In this document: positions 1 to 9,706 of the stretch, in pieces
Layout of the letters: each line of letters begins with the position of its first letter
Numbering within the stretch: position 1 is the first letter of the stretch
From: Strobilurus pachycystidiatus
Lineage: Eukaryota; Basidiomycota; Agaricomycetes; Agaricales; Physalacriaceae
Length of the DNA: 64,000 nucleotides
Assembly (NCBI GenBank): GCA_019915135.1
Contig: JAHLMK010000004.1
Location: forward strand, 2,728,001-2,792,000
Direction: 5' to 3'
The notes under the pieces: generated by a model
Databases searched by the model: none
What the model saw: the letters and a program-made list of their open reading frames with translations, nothing else
What the model was told of the DNA's origin: nothing
Program-made: the position numbers and the translations under genes

Positions 1-908
1 GAACGAGACGTACACGGGCTCCGCGAGGATCCTGGGATCCGAGTTTGGGTAAGTGCGTTCATCTTCTTCGACTAAGCCGTCGCTGACCTTTCATTGGCAG
101 GAACGGCGCCTGCGGCGCCTTCGAAGAACGTCCTTTCGGACCTCATTGACTTTGGGAGCGGAACGGCCAAGGTGCGTACTCCGTTCATTCGCTGTTCAAT
201 TCCCGACTAATTGAACGTCAGATGCGCTCGAATCCTCGCATGTCTAACGCGCACCTACCTCAATCGCAGGACGACGGACTTCCCGGGTCCACTCTCCACT
301 TCAAAGTTCCGTTTCCAAGTCGGCGTCCATACGCCCTTGATGCCGATTTGGATCTGAAGAATTTCGGTTAGCCGGACTTCTAGGTGACGCCGGATACGAG
401 GTACATTACCTTCTTGCGATCCCTGAGTTCCTGAGCTAACGGCGCTCAGATCCAGGTGGTCCGACTGCGACCCGTACACGGTCCCAGGATTGAAGCGATG
501 AGCTCGTTGCGCGAGCTGCAGGTGTCCGAAGTCGGTGGAGTGCTAGCGGGGTCTTAGAGGTAAGTCAGCCGTCGTCTATGCAATTCCCGTTTCTGAATTT
601 GCGTACCTGTCTATGTATCAGCACTGCTCGACTCATCGCCGACCCCAGCGGACCCACAGAGTGATTCAGGCGTTGCTAAGGATCAACGTCACCGAACGCC
701 ACATATCTCCCAAACAAACAGGTGCGTACCTTGTTACTCTCGTTACCGTTTACGCTACCAACATCTTCTTGCAGATCTGCGCCTTCGAATAGCGACAAAG
801 TTGGTCAGCTGGGTGGGACCCGCGGAGGGTGTAGTTGAAGGTTCTGGCCGCAGATCAGAGCGAGAGGCGCCGCAGGCGCGCCAGACCGATTTCGCATCCC
901 CGAAATGA
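1..908 (+). CDS. Gene A, 3' part (unit 1), intron-rich hypothetical gene
   Basis: I do not recognise this gene. The left edge cuts it; the missing 5' part can be judged from the copy at 9707-11762. Exon-like blocks with good borders are: up to 49 (donor GTAAGT); 103-171 (ends before GTGCGT); 222 to about 401; a block starting after the CAG at about 451; about 622-720; and a last exon from about 774 to the TGA at 906-908. The last exon reads LRLRIATKLVSWVGPAEG and onward, and the same frame is open in units 3 and 4 with many substitutions, which argues for real coding. A one-base deletion near 368, relative to unit 3, puts TAG stops in the third block. No known domain is visible. Confidence 0.45.
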
Positions 909-1889
909 GTAGATCTAGCGTATAATTCATACTTTGCATGTAGAGAGACGATGCAATGAAACGAATCATATATAACTTCACTTTGCTTGGAAATGAGTAA
1001 CAAAAAGACTTACCAGGTCAACAATTGACTCAAGACACCCTAAGACAATGCCTTCAACATCCCCGAGGTCTATACAGACGTCAACGAGCGCGGGTGGACC
1101 CTAGAAAGTAGGGAAGGGCATTAGTACATGTCCAATGAATACATGCATGGACCCGGAACGACGGCGAGGTTGTTCAACATACCGTAACCCGCGGATATCG
1201 AGTTATGGAAATAACAAACGTCCAAATGAGCCTACCGAACATTTCGCACCATCTTTTTCCAGGGGTCGCGAAACAGATTCTGGAATCCTGAAGTGGGACC
1301 CTTACCTTGACGTTCGCGTAATTTCCGGGCAGCCGGACTGGGATTTTGTTGGAGGATGGTCTCCGCTATGTGAGCGGGCGACATAAGTCGTGTGCAGCGT
1401 ATAGTGAGCGGAGAGACGCGAAAAGCATTGGGAATGGTCGTCGTCGATGGCAGAGTTCCATATCGGGAACCGCCGGATCGTCAACGTGGCTTGACTCTGC
1501 ACTACGACCTCCGCTTTGCTCACAAGCACTGTAAATAGATACACCCCCCTTATAACTCTCCCTGTTCGACTCACCAGCTCAATTTTACCTGGAATCAAAT
1601 ATAGTGATTGCGTAAGTGAAATCCCGGCCAAATTTGGAACGGAGAACTTGCCAGTGGTTCAAGCTCGACTTTTCGTGTCGTGCACGTCTGGCGCGATCCC
1701 TGGACCCTGCGAAGCGATGCGATCTGGATTATCTCCAGATATGACGCGTCGCAGGGTCCCCTGCTCTATCTAATCTGGCCTCGGTGGCAGTGACCACTCC
1801 CGGTGCTCCTCCGTCCCCAAGCGCGCTTTTTGTTGCTCTTCTCCGTGTATCTGGCTGACTGCAGTGGGTCTTCTTCCAAGCATTCTGTC

Positions 1890-2144
1890 TTATTTCAGCT
1901 TACCTTCCGCCAACTTGACGCGCAGATTCGTGACTGACATAGTAATCAATGATAAGTACTTTGGTCGCGGCGGAGAAGCGCACTTTCCATACAAAAAGTA
2001 CGTACCTTCCCGTTGCAGTCCGTCGGCTATGAACCTTACTGACTCATCGCCAAGACTTATCAACCAATCAACGAACGCGCTTGGACTTATTTGCAGGGCC
2101 TGGAGCGCGAGATACGCGCACGGGAAGTATAGTCCTATTTGCAT
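1890..2144 (-). CDS. Small hypothetical ORF, 84 aa (unit 1)
   Basis: Starts MQIGLYFPCAYLALQALQIS; hydrophobic at the N-terminus. A GTACGT donor lies inside it (about 2001), so the first 46 or so codons may be an exon of a spliced gene. Conserved in all four units. No family recognised; it could be non-coding, since the opposite strand is also open for 100 codons. Confidence 0.3.
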   Translation of the reverse strand: MQIGLYFPCAYLALQALQISPSAFVDWLISLGDESVRFIADGLQREGTYFLYGKCASPPRPKYLSLITMSVTNLRVKLAEGKLK

Positions 2145-2202
2145 ATCAACCGAAAACTTCGTTTAGCGGTTCTCCTTGACGGCGCGCATCAGACGGGCAG
2201 GG

Positions 2203-2464
2203 TCAGGGATGACAGTGATGGGGCTGCGCATGAAACGCTGCCGGTGTTTTGGGTGGTGGAGAGTCGAACGGAGAAGAGGGAAAGTGCGCAGAAGCACTTT
2301 GGGCACAGCGGGTAAGTTCTGAGATGTAGGTGTCGTTCTTCATCTGACTTCGACCCAGGTCTTCATCCCGCACTTTCATTCTACTCGTATCACTGCTCGC
2401 TCAGGGCGTCTGACATCAGGAGCGAACGCGTAGCAACCTCGGGAATAGTGGCGTATATTTTCAT
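2203..2464 (-). CDS. Short two-exon ORF starting MKIYATIPEVATR (unit 1)
   Basis: Exon 1 is 2401-2464; the intron 2319-2400 has a GC-type donor (GCGAGC) and ends in TCAG; exon 2 is 2203-2318. The join is in frame and gives 59 residues ending HCHP. A second frame of exon 2, ending ARLMRAVKENR with a stop at 2163, is also open and conserved, so the true frame is not settled. No homologue recognised. Confidence 0.3.
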
Positions 2465-2539
2465 TTCACCTCAACGTAAGTTTCCGGTCTCAAAATGACC
2501 CCATCCTTTTCTACCCTGACTCACTAATACTTCATTCCA

Positions 2540-5000
2540 GGCCCTGATGATGTGTCATTATGAACCCAGGCGATATAAGTGCGGACGGAGGCGTCCGGAG
2601 AAGGTATGGGGTCTACTCGCCTTCCTCCTCCGTTTCTTTCTTCCTTTTCCTCACTTTCTCGAAGTCTATCTGCGTATTCTCATTGATATTGCTTCCGTGT
2701 TGCCGGACACCTCCCCGTTTTACTTTTCAATGTATTATTTTGGGACCGGGAGGGCCGGAGGGACGCGTTGGTTATAAGTCACGCCCCTCTGTTTGTTGAT
2801 TCCCAGGCTCCTTATCTTCCTTCCACCACCATCACTCTCAACACACATCACTTTGCTCCATGGTCGTCTCCCAGCTCCTCCTCGACGTTGCCGTCGCCCT
2901 CAAAGAACAGTCTTCGTCACCTCAAGTCCGCGGACCTCGACTTCCCGCCTCCTAGCTCGCCACTGGCCTGTTCCATCAACAGGATGCCTCTCATTGCTGC
3001 CGATAGCACGCACTCGCTGCCGTCGTCTGGTATGTTTCTCGCGGCTGTCCGTTTGCCAAAGCATGCTGACATCTCTTACAGACCCTTATCTCAACGTTGA
3101 CCATGCCTTCAGCGACCGCGAACCGGCGGGAAGAACGTCCAAGGGGTATTCTTTAGACCCTTTGCGTCAGCGCGGACACCTTGTACGTCGTCGTCGCCAT
3201 CTCTTCTGCGTGTCTCCGTTCTTACTCATCACTGCGCCACATGTAGTCAGCACCCAAAACCTCCGCCCCGTTACTGGCGCGTCGCCCATACTCTGGCAGA
3301 CGTCTTGAGCTCTTGCGGTGATCAGCCATGCGCCAGGTACGCCTATTCATCTACTGCTGCCACGTATGTCTTTGTGCCAACCCTGTTCACAGTATCCGGC
3401 CATCGTTAACAACGGCGGACCGAACACACTCGTCTCCATCTTTCACATTCAAGCCTGCCATTCTTTAGCATGTCTGGGTATAGCTGTTGCGCTCCCGTCC
3501 GCCATCTGACGTCCCTAGTATGTCAGTACCGCCGACATCTCACTTCAACTGACCGGATATTGCGCCACCAGGATCTATTGTACGCCCTCGGGACCGTGGG
3601 AGGCGACTTCCGGCACACTCACAGCATTGACTGAGTCCATTTGCTGCGCTCTCGCGTGTCCGGTACGTCCGTTCGCTCGTGTATATCCCGACCGCCTTGC
3701 TGACTCACCACTTCGATCCAGTCGTAGTCCACGGCGGTGGACCCAGTATTCTCGGCCGCCCTGCGGCGCAAGTTTGACGCCGACAATGCTTGTCATTGTT
3801 GACACCGTCGCTCACCACCAACTGTCCCGGATGGTGAGCTTTACATTGCACTCTGACATTCTCCTCAACACTGATATGCCGGCAGTCCGACGGCTGGAGC
3901 GGCGTCTCTCGCTCATTCTACTGGCTATCAACGTCGTAGACGTCGAGTCACTGACCTCCGTAAGTCGTTTACAAGTCATTACTATGACCGCGTATACCAA
4001 CTGTCACCCATAGGTGACTTTGCAACTTGAATTCCGGACGCTACGGTGATCAGCCAGCCATGGCAGGTGGCGCTCAACTACGCGGGCCCTCTGCGCACTA
4101 TCTGGTGTCCCGTGCTGCATCCATTGACGCTGGTATTGCCGGTAAGTCGTTAATCTTCGCGTATGCACCATTATAGCTGATATGCTGTACAGCCCGACTC
4201 AACGCATCTCTGCCGACGTGCAAAGGGTCACGTTTGACCCCCTCAAAGCCGAGTGCACTTCCGAGTACCCCTCGTCAACATCTCCGAGGCCGCTCAAGAC
4301 GTTTCGGTTGACGATATGCTATGTTCGCGGTACGCCGAATCTTTTCCCAGTTGCTCATTCCGACATGTAGCGACACATCGATGACTGTTGCTGCCCATGA
4401 GTAGCCGCTCAGCTTAACGCTGCCTTCGTATGACCTTGGTAGGTCCATGTTTCGTTTTTGTTGCTGAAGTATGGACATGTTCGTCATAGTGTTCGACTCC
4501 TCCATTAGATACCGGTATGTTTTCGTCGTTCCGTTCGGTGCTGGCTAATTGCTGCCAGTGCACGCTGGATATCAACACTCACGATGCCGGGAAGTTACGG
4601 CCTGCTCCCCAGGACGTCCATGCCATCCGCGTTACCTTCGGGAACACCGGCATTATGGTCTTGGTAAGATGTTGACTCCGTCGTTGAGCAGTCTTGATGA
4701 TGCTCTCGGTATGTTCGATACCGTTCCCCGCTTTCACGCTTCTTACTGATACGTTCTTCGACACTAGTTAACATTGTGAATCATCCTGGCTACGCTTCTC
4801 GAGTGCCATGCCTTCTGACTGGGATTATTGTGAGTCAGTTCTTACGCTCCATCATTCGTGACGTGTTTACTTTCATCTTCAGTTTCTGCGCCCTACAAGG
4901 TCATTTGGATGTTGTTGTTCACATCCGCGTCTCGCGAAGAATGTACGTATTCATCGTCTGTTACATGCCGTCATAACTTCTCACCTGCGCAAGTCCTTTT
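2540..5000 (+). other. Tract B (unit 1): splice-signal-rich, gene-like, unassigned
   Basis: No ORF here is convincing alone. Many short blocks lie between good donors (GTATGT, GTACGT, GTAAGT, GTGAGC) and acceptors (TTACAG, GGCAG, CACTAG), each block 60-200 nt. An example is the open block at about 4,558-4,660 reading CTLDINTHDAGKLRPAPQDV and on to a GTAAGA donor. Comparison of units shows both silent and replacement changes and some stops, so this is likely a many-exon gene in decay. A block at about 3,720-3,775 reads VVHGGGPSILG, but it meets a stop and I do not assign a family. Confidence 0.35.
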
Positions 5001-5199
5001 GTAAGTACTCGTAACAAACACGCCCGCACCTTGTAGTGTGGGTTATACAAGTCACTTGTATATATTTACTTACGACTCTGCTTGCCGTTGCATGCATAAG
5101 TATGTACTACTCGCCGCAGTATCGCTACCGTCAACATACTCGACCTCCATCCGACCCATGGTGTGGCGCAGTCGTATGGTGTGGCGACGCCTAGCTCCT

Positions 5200-5504
5200 G
5201 GCAACCGAACCGGAAGAGTTCGGCCGACCAAAGGTGGCCGATTGCGAGCATCCCGAGAATGCTGAGCAGGGCGGCAAGCGGCGTGGAGAGGCCGTAGCAT
5301 GCTCGCAAGCCGGTGATGAGGTTGGAGATGGTCACTTTGCGACCGTCGCGCGGGCTACGGAGGAGTGTGAGACGGTGCATTACAGGAAGAGATGTATCCG
5401 TGGTTCGCCATTGTATTCAACCCAGGACAGACTGAGCGACTGTCTCCAGGACGTGGTGCGCTGAAGTCGTGGCCGTTAAGGGCAGGAGATGGACTAGGCG
5501 GCAT
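5200..5504 (-). pseudogene. Heme-thiolate peroxidase, 5' fragment (unit 1)
   Basis: The ATG at 5504 opens the expected N-terminus, including the heme-ligand segment DSRSVCPGLNTMANHGY. An 11-bp deletion relative to units 3 and 4 removes the intron donor (GTAGGC...) directly after this segment, so the frame runs into the TAG at the old acceptor. Exon 2 (PRDGRKVTISNLITGLRACY onward) is recognisable to about 5200. There the similarity stops, before the EHD motif and the whole C-terminal half, and unrelated sequence follows. This copy cannot make a working enzyme. Confidence 0.85.
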
Positions 5505-5529
5505 GATGATGGTTAGTGGCAGAGAAGCA

Positions 5530-6560
5530 TGGAGAGGCTTCCCTATATAAACCTCATAGTGTCCAGGTCCGTGTCACCCGAAGTCACTGCAGCCGAAGAC
5601 TACTATCAAAGAATGCTCTTTCGGCTCCGTCAGCGTCCTCTGGGATGAAGATCACCCTTTTGAATCCACCCAGGTTCATCAGAAACTATGCCATGTACGC
5701 GACAATGGAGAGTACGCCTGAAGTACCGTCTTCGTTATCTGGGTGATGGTTACTTAACTTGGTAGAAATCATATTCGAGTCTACAATTTGATGTGAGCTA
5801 GCTGACGTCGTACTGACACGTCTTGACACGTAGCGGACATCATGACTCTGTAGATACCCTTTCATAACTTTGCAAAGAAAGCAAAGACAGTAGATATAAG
5901 TACTTCTAAGTTACATTTGCCGAGTTGCTGCTGTTAAGGGCCCCTGTGAATGATAGCGGTGGCGAGCATAGTATCGCGTGCAAGGTCACGGTGCCACCCC
6001 GTAGCCATCACTTATCCCGCCACATGCGGACTGCAAAATCAAGCGCATTGATGGTGATGGCGATTCGCGTGCGCTAGCCTCGCCGCCGTCAGCGCCAACG
6101 GTCAAACCATGACAGTGATGGGCGTATCACCGTCACTTCACCTCCAAATTCAACCAGGAGTGTGGCACACTCTGAGTTCACCCGGCAGGACCAGGAATTT
6201 AATCTGAAAGAGTTAGGATCAACGCTCGCACTCACCTTGTCATACAGTAAGACGGCCCCCTACAAAGGGTAACCATTGTGGATTTCCTTCTCGCCACAGC
6301 GCCATGGGGCGGGCTGCCTGTGATTTCCCGTGCCCTGCATCAGTTGTGAGGCGACATTTAATGATCTACCCGCCGGATCAGGCTTCCTTGATGAGGGAGG
6401 ATTGGAAAATCAAACGCGTTGATGGGAAGGATTGCGATCGTGTAACGTCGCGTGAAGCAAAACAGTTCTGAAATTGCAGTCAAGAAAAGATAATAGTAGT
6501 ACAAACAGTTCAACTGCAATAGAGAGCAAGATGAGAGCACGGGATAAATACGAAAGGGTA
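5530..6560. other. Spacer between peroxidase and GATA genes (unit 1)
   Basis: No gene seen. Short AT-rich part (5,760-5,930), then mixed sequence. The segment just downstream of the GATA stop (about 6,350-6,570) is well conserved in all units and probably includes its 3' UTR. The counterparts at 16,385-17,430 and 26,960-28,160 also look empty. Confidence 0.6.
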
Positions 6561-6573
6561 CAGAGAAAATCAA

Positions 6574-7590
6574 TCAAACGGAAGCCGCCTTGTCGTCTTT
6601 GTCTTCCTTTTCCTTCACAAGCGTGGGTGGCGGGGACCACTGCCGCTCCTGGACGCCGTTCCAGTCTGACCTGGGCGGGGATGGGTCCCGGGAGTACGAG
6701 TGCGGGGTATAGGGCCGCTTGTCGACGGTGGAGAAGGGCGGGAGTGTCGGGCCGGCGTACATGCCTGGGGGCGGCGGCGGCGGCGGGAGCGGATGGGAGA
6801 GCGAGGGCGGGGTGTTGTGGGACGGCGGGGTGCGCATGGGCATGTGCGGGGACGCGTGGTGGTACTCTGCGCGCTGAGCGAGGGCGCTGCCTGCGAGCGG
6901 GCCGCGCTTGTGCGGGAACTGCTCGGGGCGCGGGCGGGAGTGGGTGCGCTCGAAGAGGCCGCACTTGTTGCAGAGGACCTTGCCGGGCGAGAGGTTGGAG
7001 CGGCGCCACGTGGAGGTGTCGGTGGTGCAGCAGTTGAAGCACCTGCGGCGGACGCGGTCCGACAGTTTTGTGGATGCGTCTTCGGTGTACACGATCGACG
7101 ACGGGTGCGGCGGCGGCGGGTATGCCGCGGGGTGCGCGTGGTGCATGTGGTGCAGCGACGACGGGTGCGAGGACGGCAGGTCGTAGTAGCCGTGGGGAGC
7201 GTGGTGGGGCGGCGGCGCTGGGTACGGCTGGTAGGACGAGGGCGGCGGGTAGTACGGCGGCGGCGTGCGTGGCCCGCCGAGCGTCGCGATGGGCGGCGGG
7301 GACGGACGACGGCGCGGGTATGGTTCGACGCGGTGCGGCATTGTTTGTGGCGTCTGATAGCTTGGTGGGTATGGATTTGACGCTGGCTTCTGGGACAGGC
7401 GTCAGAAAAGATGGACAAGGCTGGGAACGGGACTCACCACAAGCGCTGGGTCGATTGCTGTTGCGTGCTGCTTGCCGGGGGCGTCGCTGTGGCGCGAATG
7501 GGGCCGCTCGTCGTCGTGCTCGTGCTCGACGTCGTCGCTGGTGTCGCTGCGAGGCAGATCCTGGGCGGCTGGCTGGGTGTGGTCTCTCAT
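6574..7590 (-). CDS. GATA-type zinc-finger protein (unit 1)
   Basis: Exon 1 is 7438-7590 and exon 2 is 6574-7353; the 84-nt intron starts GTGAGT and ends ATCAG, and the join is in phase, giving 310 residues. The acidic N-terminus is rich in Asp, Glu and His; a long Pro/Tyr/His-rich stretch follows. A single GATA finger has Cys at about 156, 159, 179 and 182 (RRRCFNC ... VLCNKCGLFERTH), and then a second Pro-rich tail. The finger loop has 19 residues, longer than the usual 17-18. The role is sequence-specific DNA binding in the nucleus; the target genes are unknown. The start ATG at 7590 follows a CAG that looks like the end of a 5' UTR intron (donor CAAG/GTGCGT at about 7,647). An alternative start is the ATG at 7341 in exon 2. 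Confidence 0.88.
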
Positions 7591-9058
7591 CTGGATCAAA
7601 GCCAAAGTATAAGAACAATTCAGCGAGCGGACTCCAACGCACCTTGACGCGTTACTCTCTGCTGGCTATCCTCTCCTCACTCTGGGTGCGTGGATGGCGT
7701 CCTCACATCGGCTCCTCACCTCCACGGCAGTGTGTTGTCCTCGCGTCGTGCATGGCTGGTGGTGGATCGTCCTCGCGTCGTGGTAGATGGCAAGTCTCGT
7801 TACCCGTCCCCCTTCGACTTCTCCCCCGAGTGTGCTGCCGAGTGATCCCTCCCCCGCCGACTGATTCGCGAGCCCTTCTCCCTGCAGATATTCCCTTATT
7901 CGGACGCCGTGCCTTAAAAAAAAAGCGATAAAAGAGAACTTTTTCGCATTCGCCCTTACGTAATCGTACTACTCGACCGGAACCGTCCCCTCCTACAGAG
8001 GTCGCGGCTCGCAGAAAACGGGGGGCGCGACTCCCCCACAGGCTAGGCGCAAGTATCCCCCGGTACCCGCAAGTCCCCCGCAATCCCCCCTGCCACCCGC
8101 TGCGACTCCCTCCCGCTTGACAAGTGCGCCTGCTCCGAGGCGCGGGGACCGTGAGGAGGTGGGTGGGGACTCTCCTTCGCTGCGGGGGGTCCAACCATGA
8201 GGAGGTGCGAGGAAGAGCCGGGCGGGGTGGGCGTTCGATCCTTCTGCTGAGGGGTGGAGTCCGTGAGGAGGTGATTGAGGACCGTCCTTCGGCGGGAGGG
8301 GGCTCAACCGTGAGGAGGCGGGAGGAGGCGGTGTCGTGAGGCGGTGGTGCCGGTGAGGGATACGTCCGGTGATCAGGGGTCTGCTGCGCGCCTGGACGGA
8401 AGCGAATGTGATGGATCGATGGGGTGGGTGCGCGCGTCCGTGTCCGTGGGATGAGGTCGACGTGGTTCGTTTCCGACGGCGGCGGCGACAAAAGCCTAGA
8501 CACCATTAGCGGCATCAAGCTGCTGAACGGAACACGCACCTTCCGATCCCGTTCTCTGCATCACCTCGGTCGCCAGCTCGCGATTCGTCGTCTCAGCCCG
8601 TCTTCCGGTTGCCTGGGTAACGCGTGCGTGAGTAGCCGAACATTCACAAATAAAAGAGACGTACCTTTTACCCAGAGACCAGCTCGTCCGACATCGGTCT
8701 TGGCGCGCTGCGTATCTGGACTCGGACAGACTAGAATGAACCGAATAAGTAAGCAACTCGAAAAGAAACGAGTTGTAAAAGCTGCTTACCTTCATTGACG
8801 CTAGCTGGCGACCCGAATGCGTTGGACGGTGGTGGTAAGAGGACAACGTCCACGCAAACTCCGACTTTGATGATGACCGCCCAAATAGGCAATCACCACC
8901 TTAACCGCGACCGCGACCGTCCCACAAGCAGCGCGAGGACATGCAACTCAAGGCAGCGACCGAGGAGTATGACGTGAGAGAGGAGAGAGCAGGGGGAGAA
9001 GAGAGCAAAATACGGCGCCGCATACTGGCAGCAATTCGAGAGAGCGGGAACAAGAGCC
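7591..9058 (-). promoter_or_regulatory. 5' flank of the GATA gene (unit 1): UTR intron, GC-rich repeats, exon-like blocks
   Basis: Read on the minus strand, three candidate leader exons are bounded by GTAAGC, GTACGT and GTGCGT donors at about 8,789, 8,667 and 8,540. The middle ones read LSESRYAARQ and ETTNRELATEVM. A 700-bp GC-rich segment follows (about 7,790-8,480) with repeated GTGAGGAGG-type words on the plus strand, and then a UTR exon ending CGTCAAG before GTGCGT at about 7,647. The blocks may be a long spliced leader or an extra N-terminus of the GATA gene, or a separate small gene. A 278-codon minus ORF across the GC-rich part is low complexity and I do not count it as a gene. Equivalent to 18,424-19,885 and 29,178-30,685. 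Confidence 0.4.
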
Positions 9059-9101
9059 CCAATCACGGTACGGAGCCTTATATACCTTCCAGGCAGCCAA
9101 T
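9059..9101 (-). promoter_or_regulatory. TATA box flanked by CCAAT boxes (unit 1)
   Basis: On the minus strand, ATTGG at 9097-9101 precedes TATATAA at 9078-9084, and a second ATTGG lies at 9059-9063. The block is unchanged in units 2 and 3, while sequence around it varies. Its orientation and order suit transcription toward the GATA gene, 1.4 kb away; a role for a plus-strand transcript cannot be excluded. Confidence 0.5.
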
Positions 9102-9179
9102 CGGCGTCTCTCGGTCTGGACACACCGCGGCGTTTCACATAACCCTGATGCAACAAACAAACAAACAACACGCCGCCAC

Positions 9180-9478
9180 ATACCCTTCAATTCACCTCCG
9201 TCTCGTGTCTTTGACTCAGCCCGTCCGCTCTCAACACATATATTGTATGATCAGTGTACCGTCTCGGAGCAGAGCTCACACCCATCCTACTCTGAATCTC
9301 CAATCCCTACAATTTACGAACACGTAAGAATATCCACTTTGATGTGCACTCGCGTACCTGCCTAGTTACTGACTCAGGGAACACGGCCTCTTACACGGCC
9401 TCACTCCAAGACTTCCTCGTACACAGCAAGACTCATAATCTAAATGCACAGCCTGACGACCACTCGGAAGAATCTTAA
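9180..9478 (+). other. Conserved two-block coding-like segment upstream of gene A
   Basis: A frame reading SEQSSHPSYSESPIPTIYEH ends at a GTAAGA donor (9325). After a TGACTCAG acceptor it continues GNTASYTASLQDFLVHSKTH, to a TAA at 9476-9478. The same two blocks and borders occur at about 20,030-20,316 and 30,830-31,105. No in-frame ATG is visible, so the start would have to come from an upstream exon. Unknown function. Confidence 0.3.
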
Positions 9479-9706
9479 GCACCATGCAAGAGAGCAAAGC
9501 AAGATCTCGGAGTTGAGGATTAATGCGGGATCGGGCAGGGTTCAGACTTGATTTGTGTGTGTGTCAGGTGGGCAGCAGAAGCAAATGAGCCGATGGAGCG
9601 CAGTCAGTCCTGAGGTGAACCTGGAACGGTAACCATTCCCCGTCCCTCGCATCAACCCTTCCCGCTTGTAAACCTCGTCCCATGAGGTAAGTTTCCGTCA
9701 CCCGTC

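Noticed and set aside
3718..3780. VVHGGGPSILG, resembling the substrate loop of amino-acid kinases such as acetylglutamate kinase
   Set aside because: Only 11 residues; it ends in a stop in units 1/2, is altered in unit 3 and differs in frame in unit 4. No other part of the family is nearby.
4558..4670. Possible multicopper-oxidase-like exon (DVHAIRVTFGNTGIMVL)
   Set aside because: The following exons lack the HCH copper motif and the resemblance is too short.
6410..7642. Long minus ORFs of 376-421 codons overlapping each GATA gene (6410-7642, 17245-18510, 28048-29229, 39537-40667)
   Set aside because: They are the +1 frame of the Pro-rich, GC-rich GATA exon and run through its intron; composition is Pro/Arg/Ala with no domain, while the GATA frame has the zinc finger and silent-site pattern.
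6474..7931. Plus-strand ORFs of 136-287 codons opposite the GATA genes
   Set aside because: Antisense shadows of GC-rich codons (Arg/Gly/Val-rich); no start context, splice pattern or family.
7703..8539. 278-codon minus ORF upstream of the unit 1 GATA gene, and related frames in units 2 and 3
   Set aside because: Low-complexity Pro/Arg/Ser translation over GTGAGGAGG-type repeats; the frame is not kept in unit 3, where the segment is rearranged.
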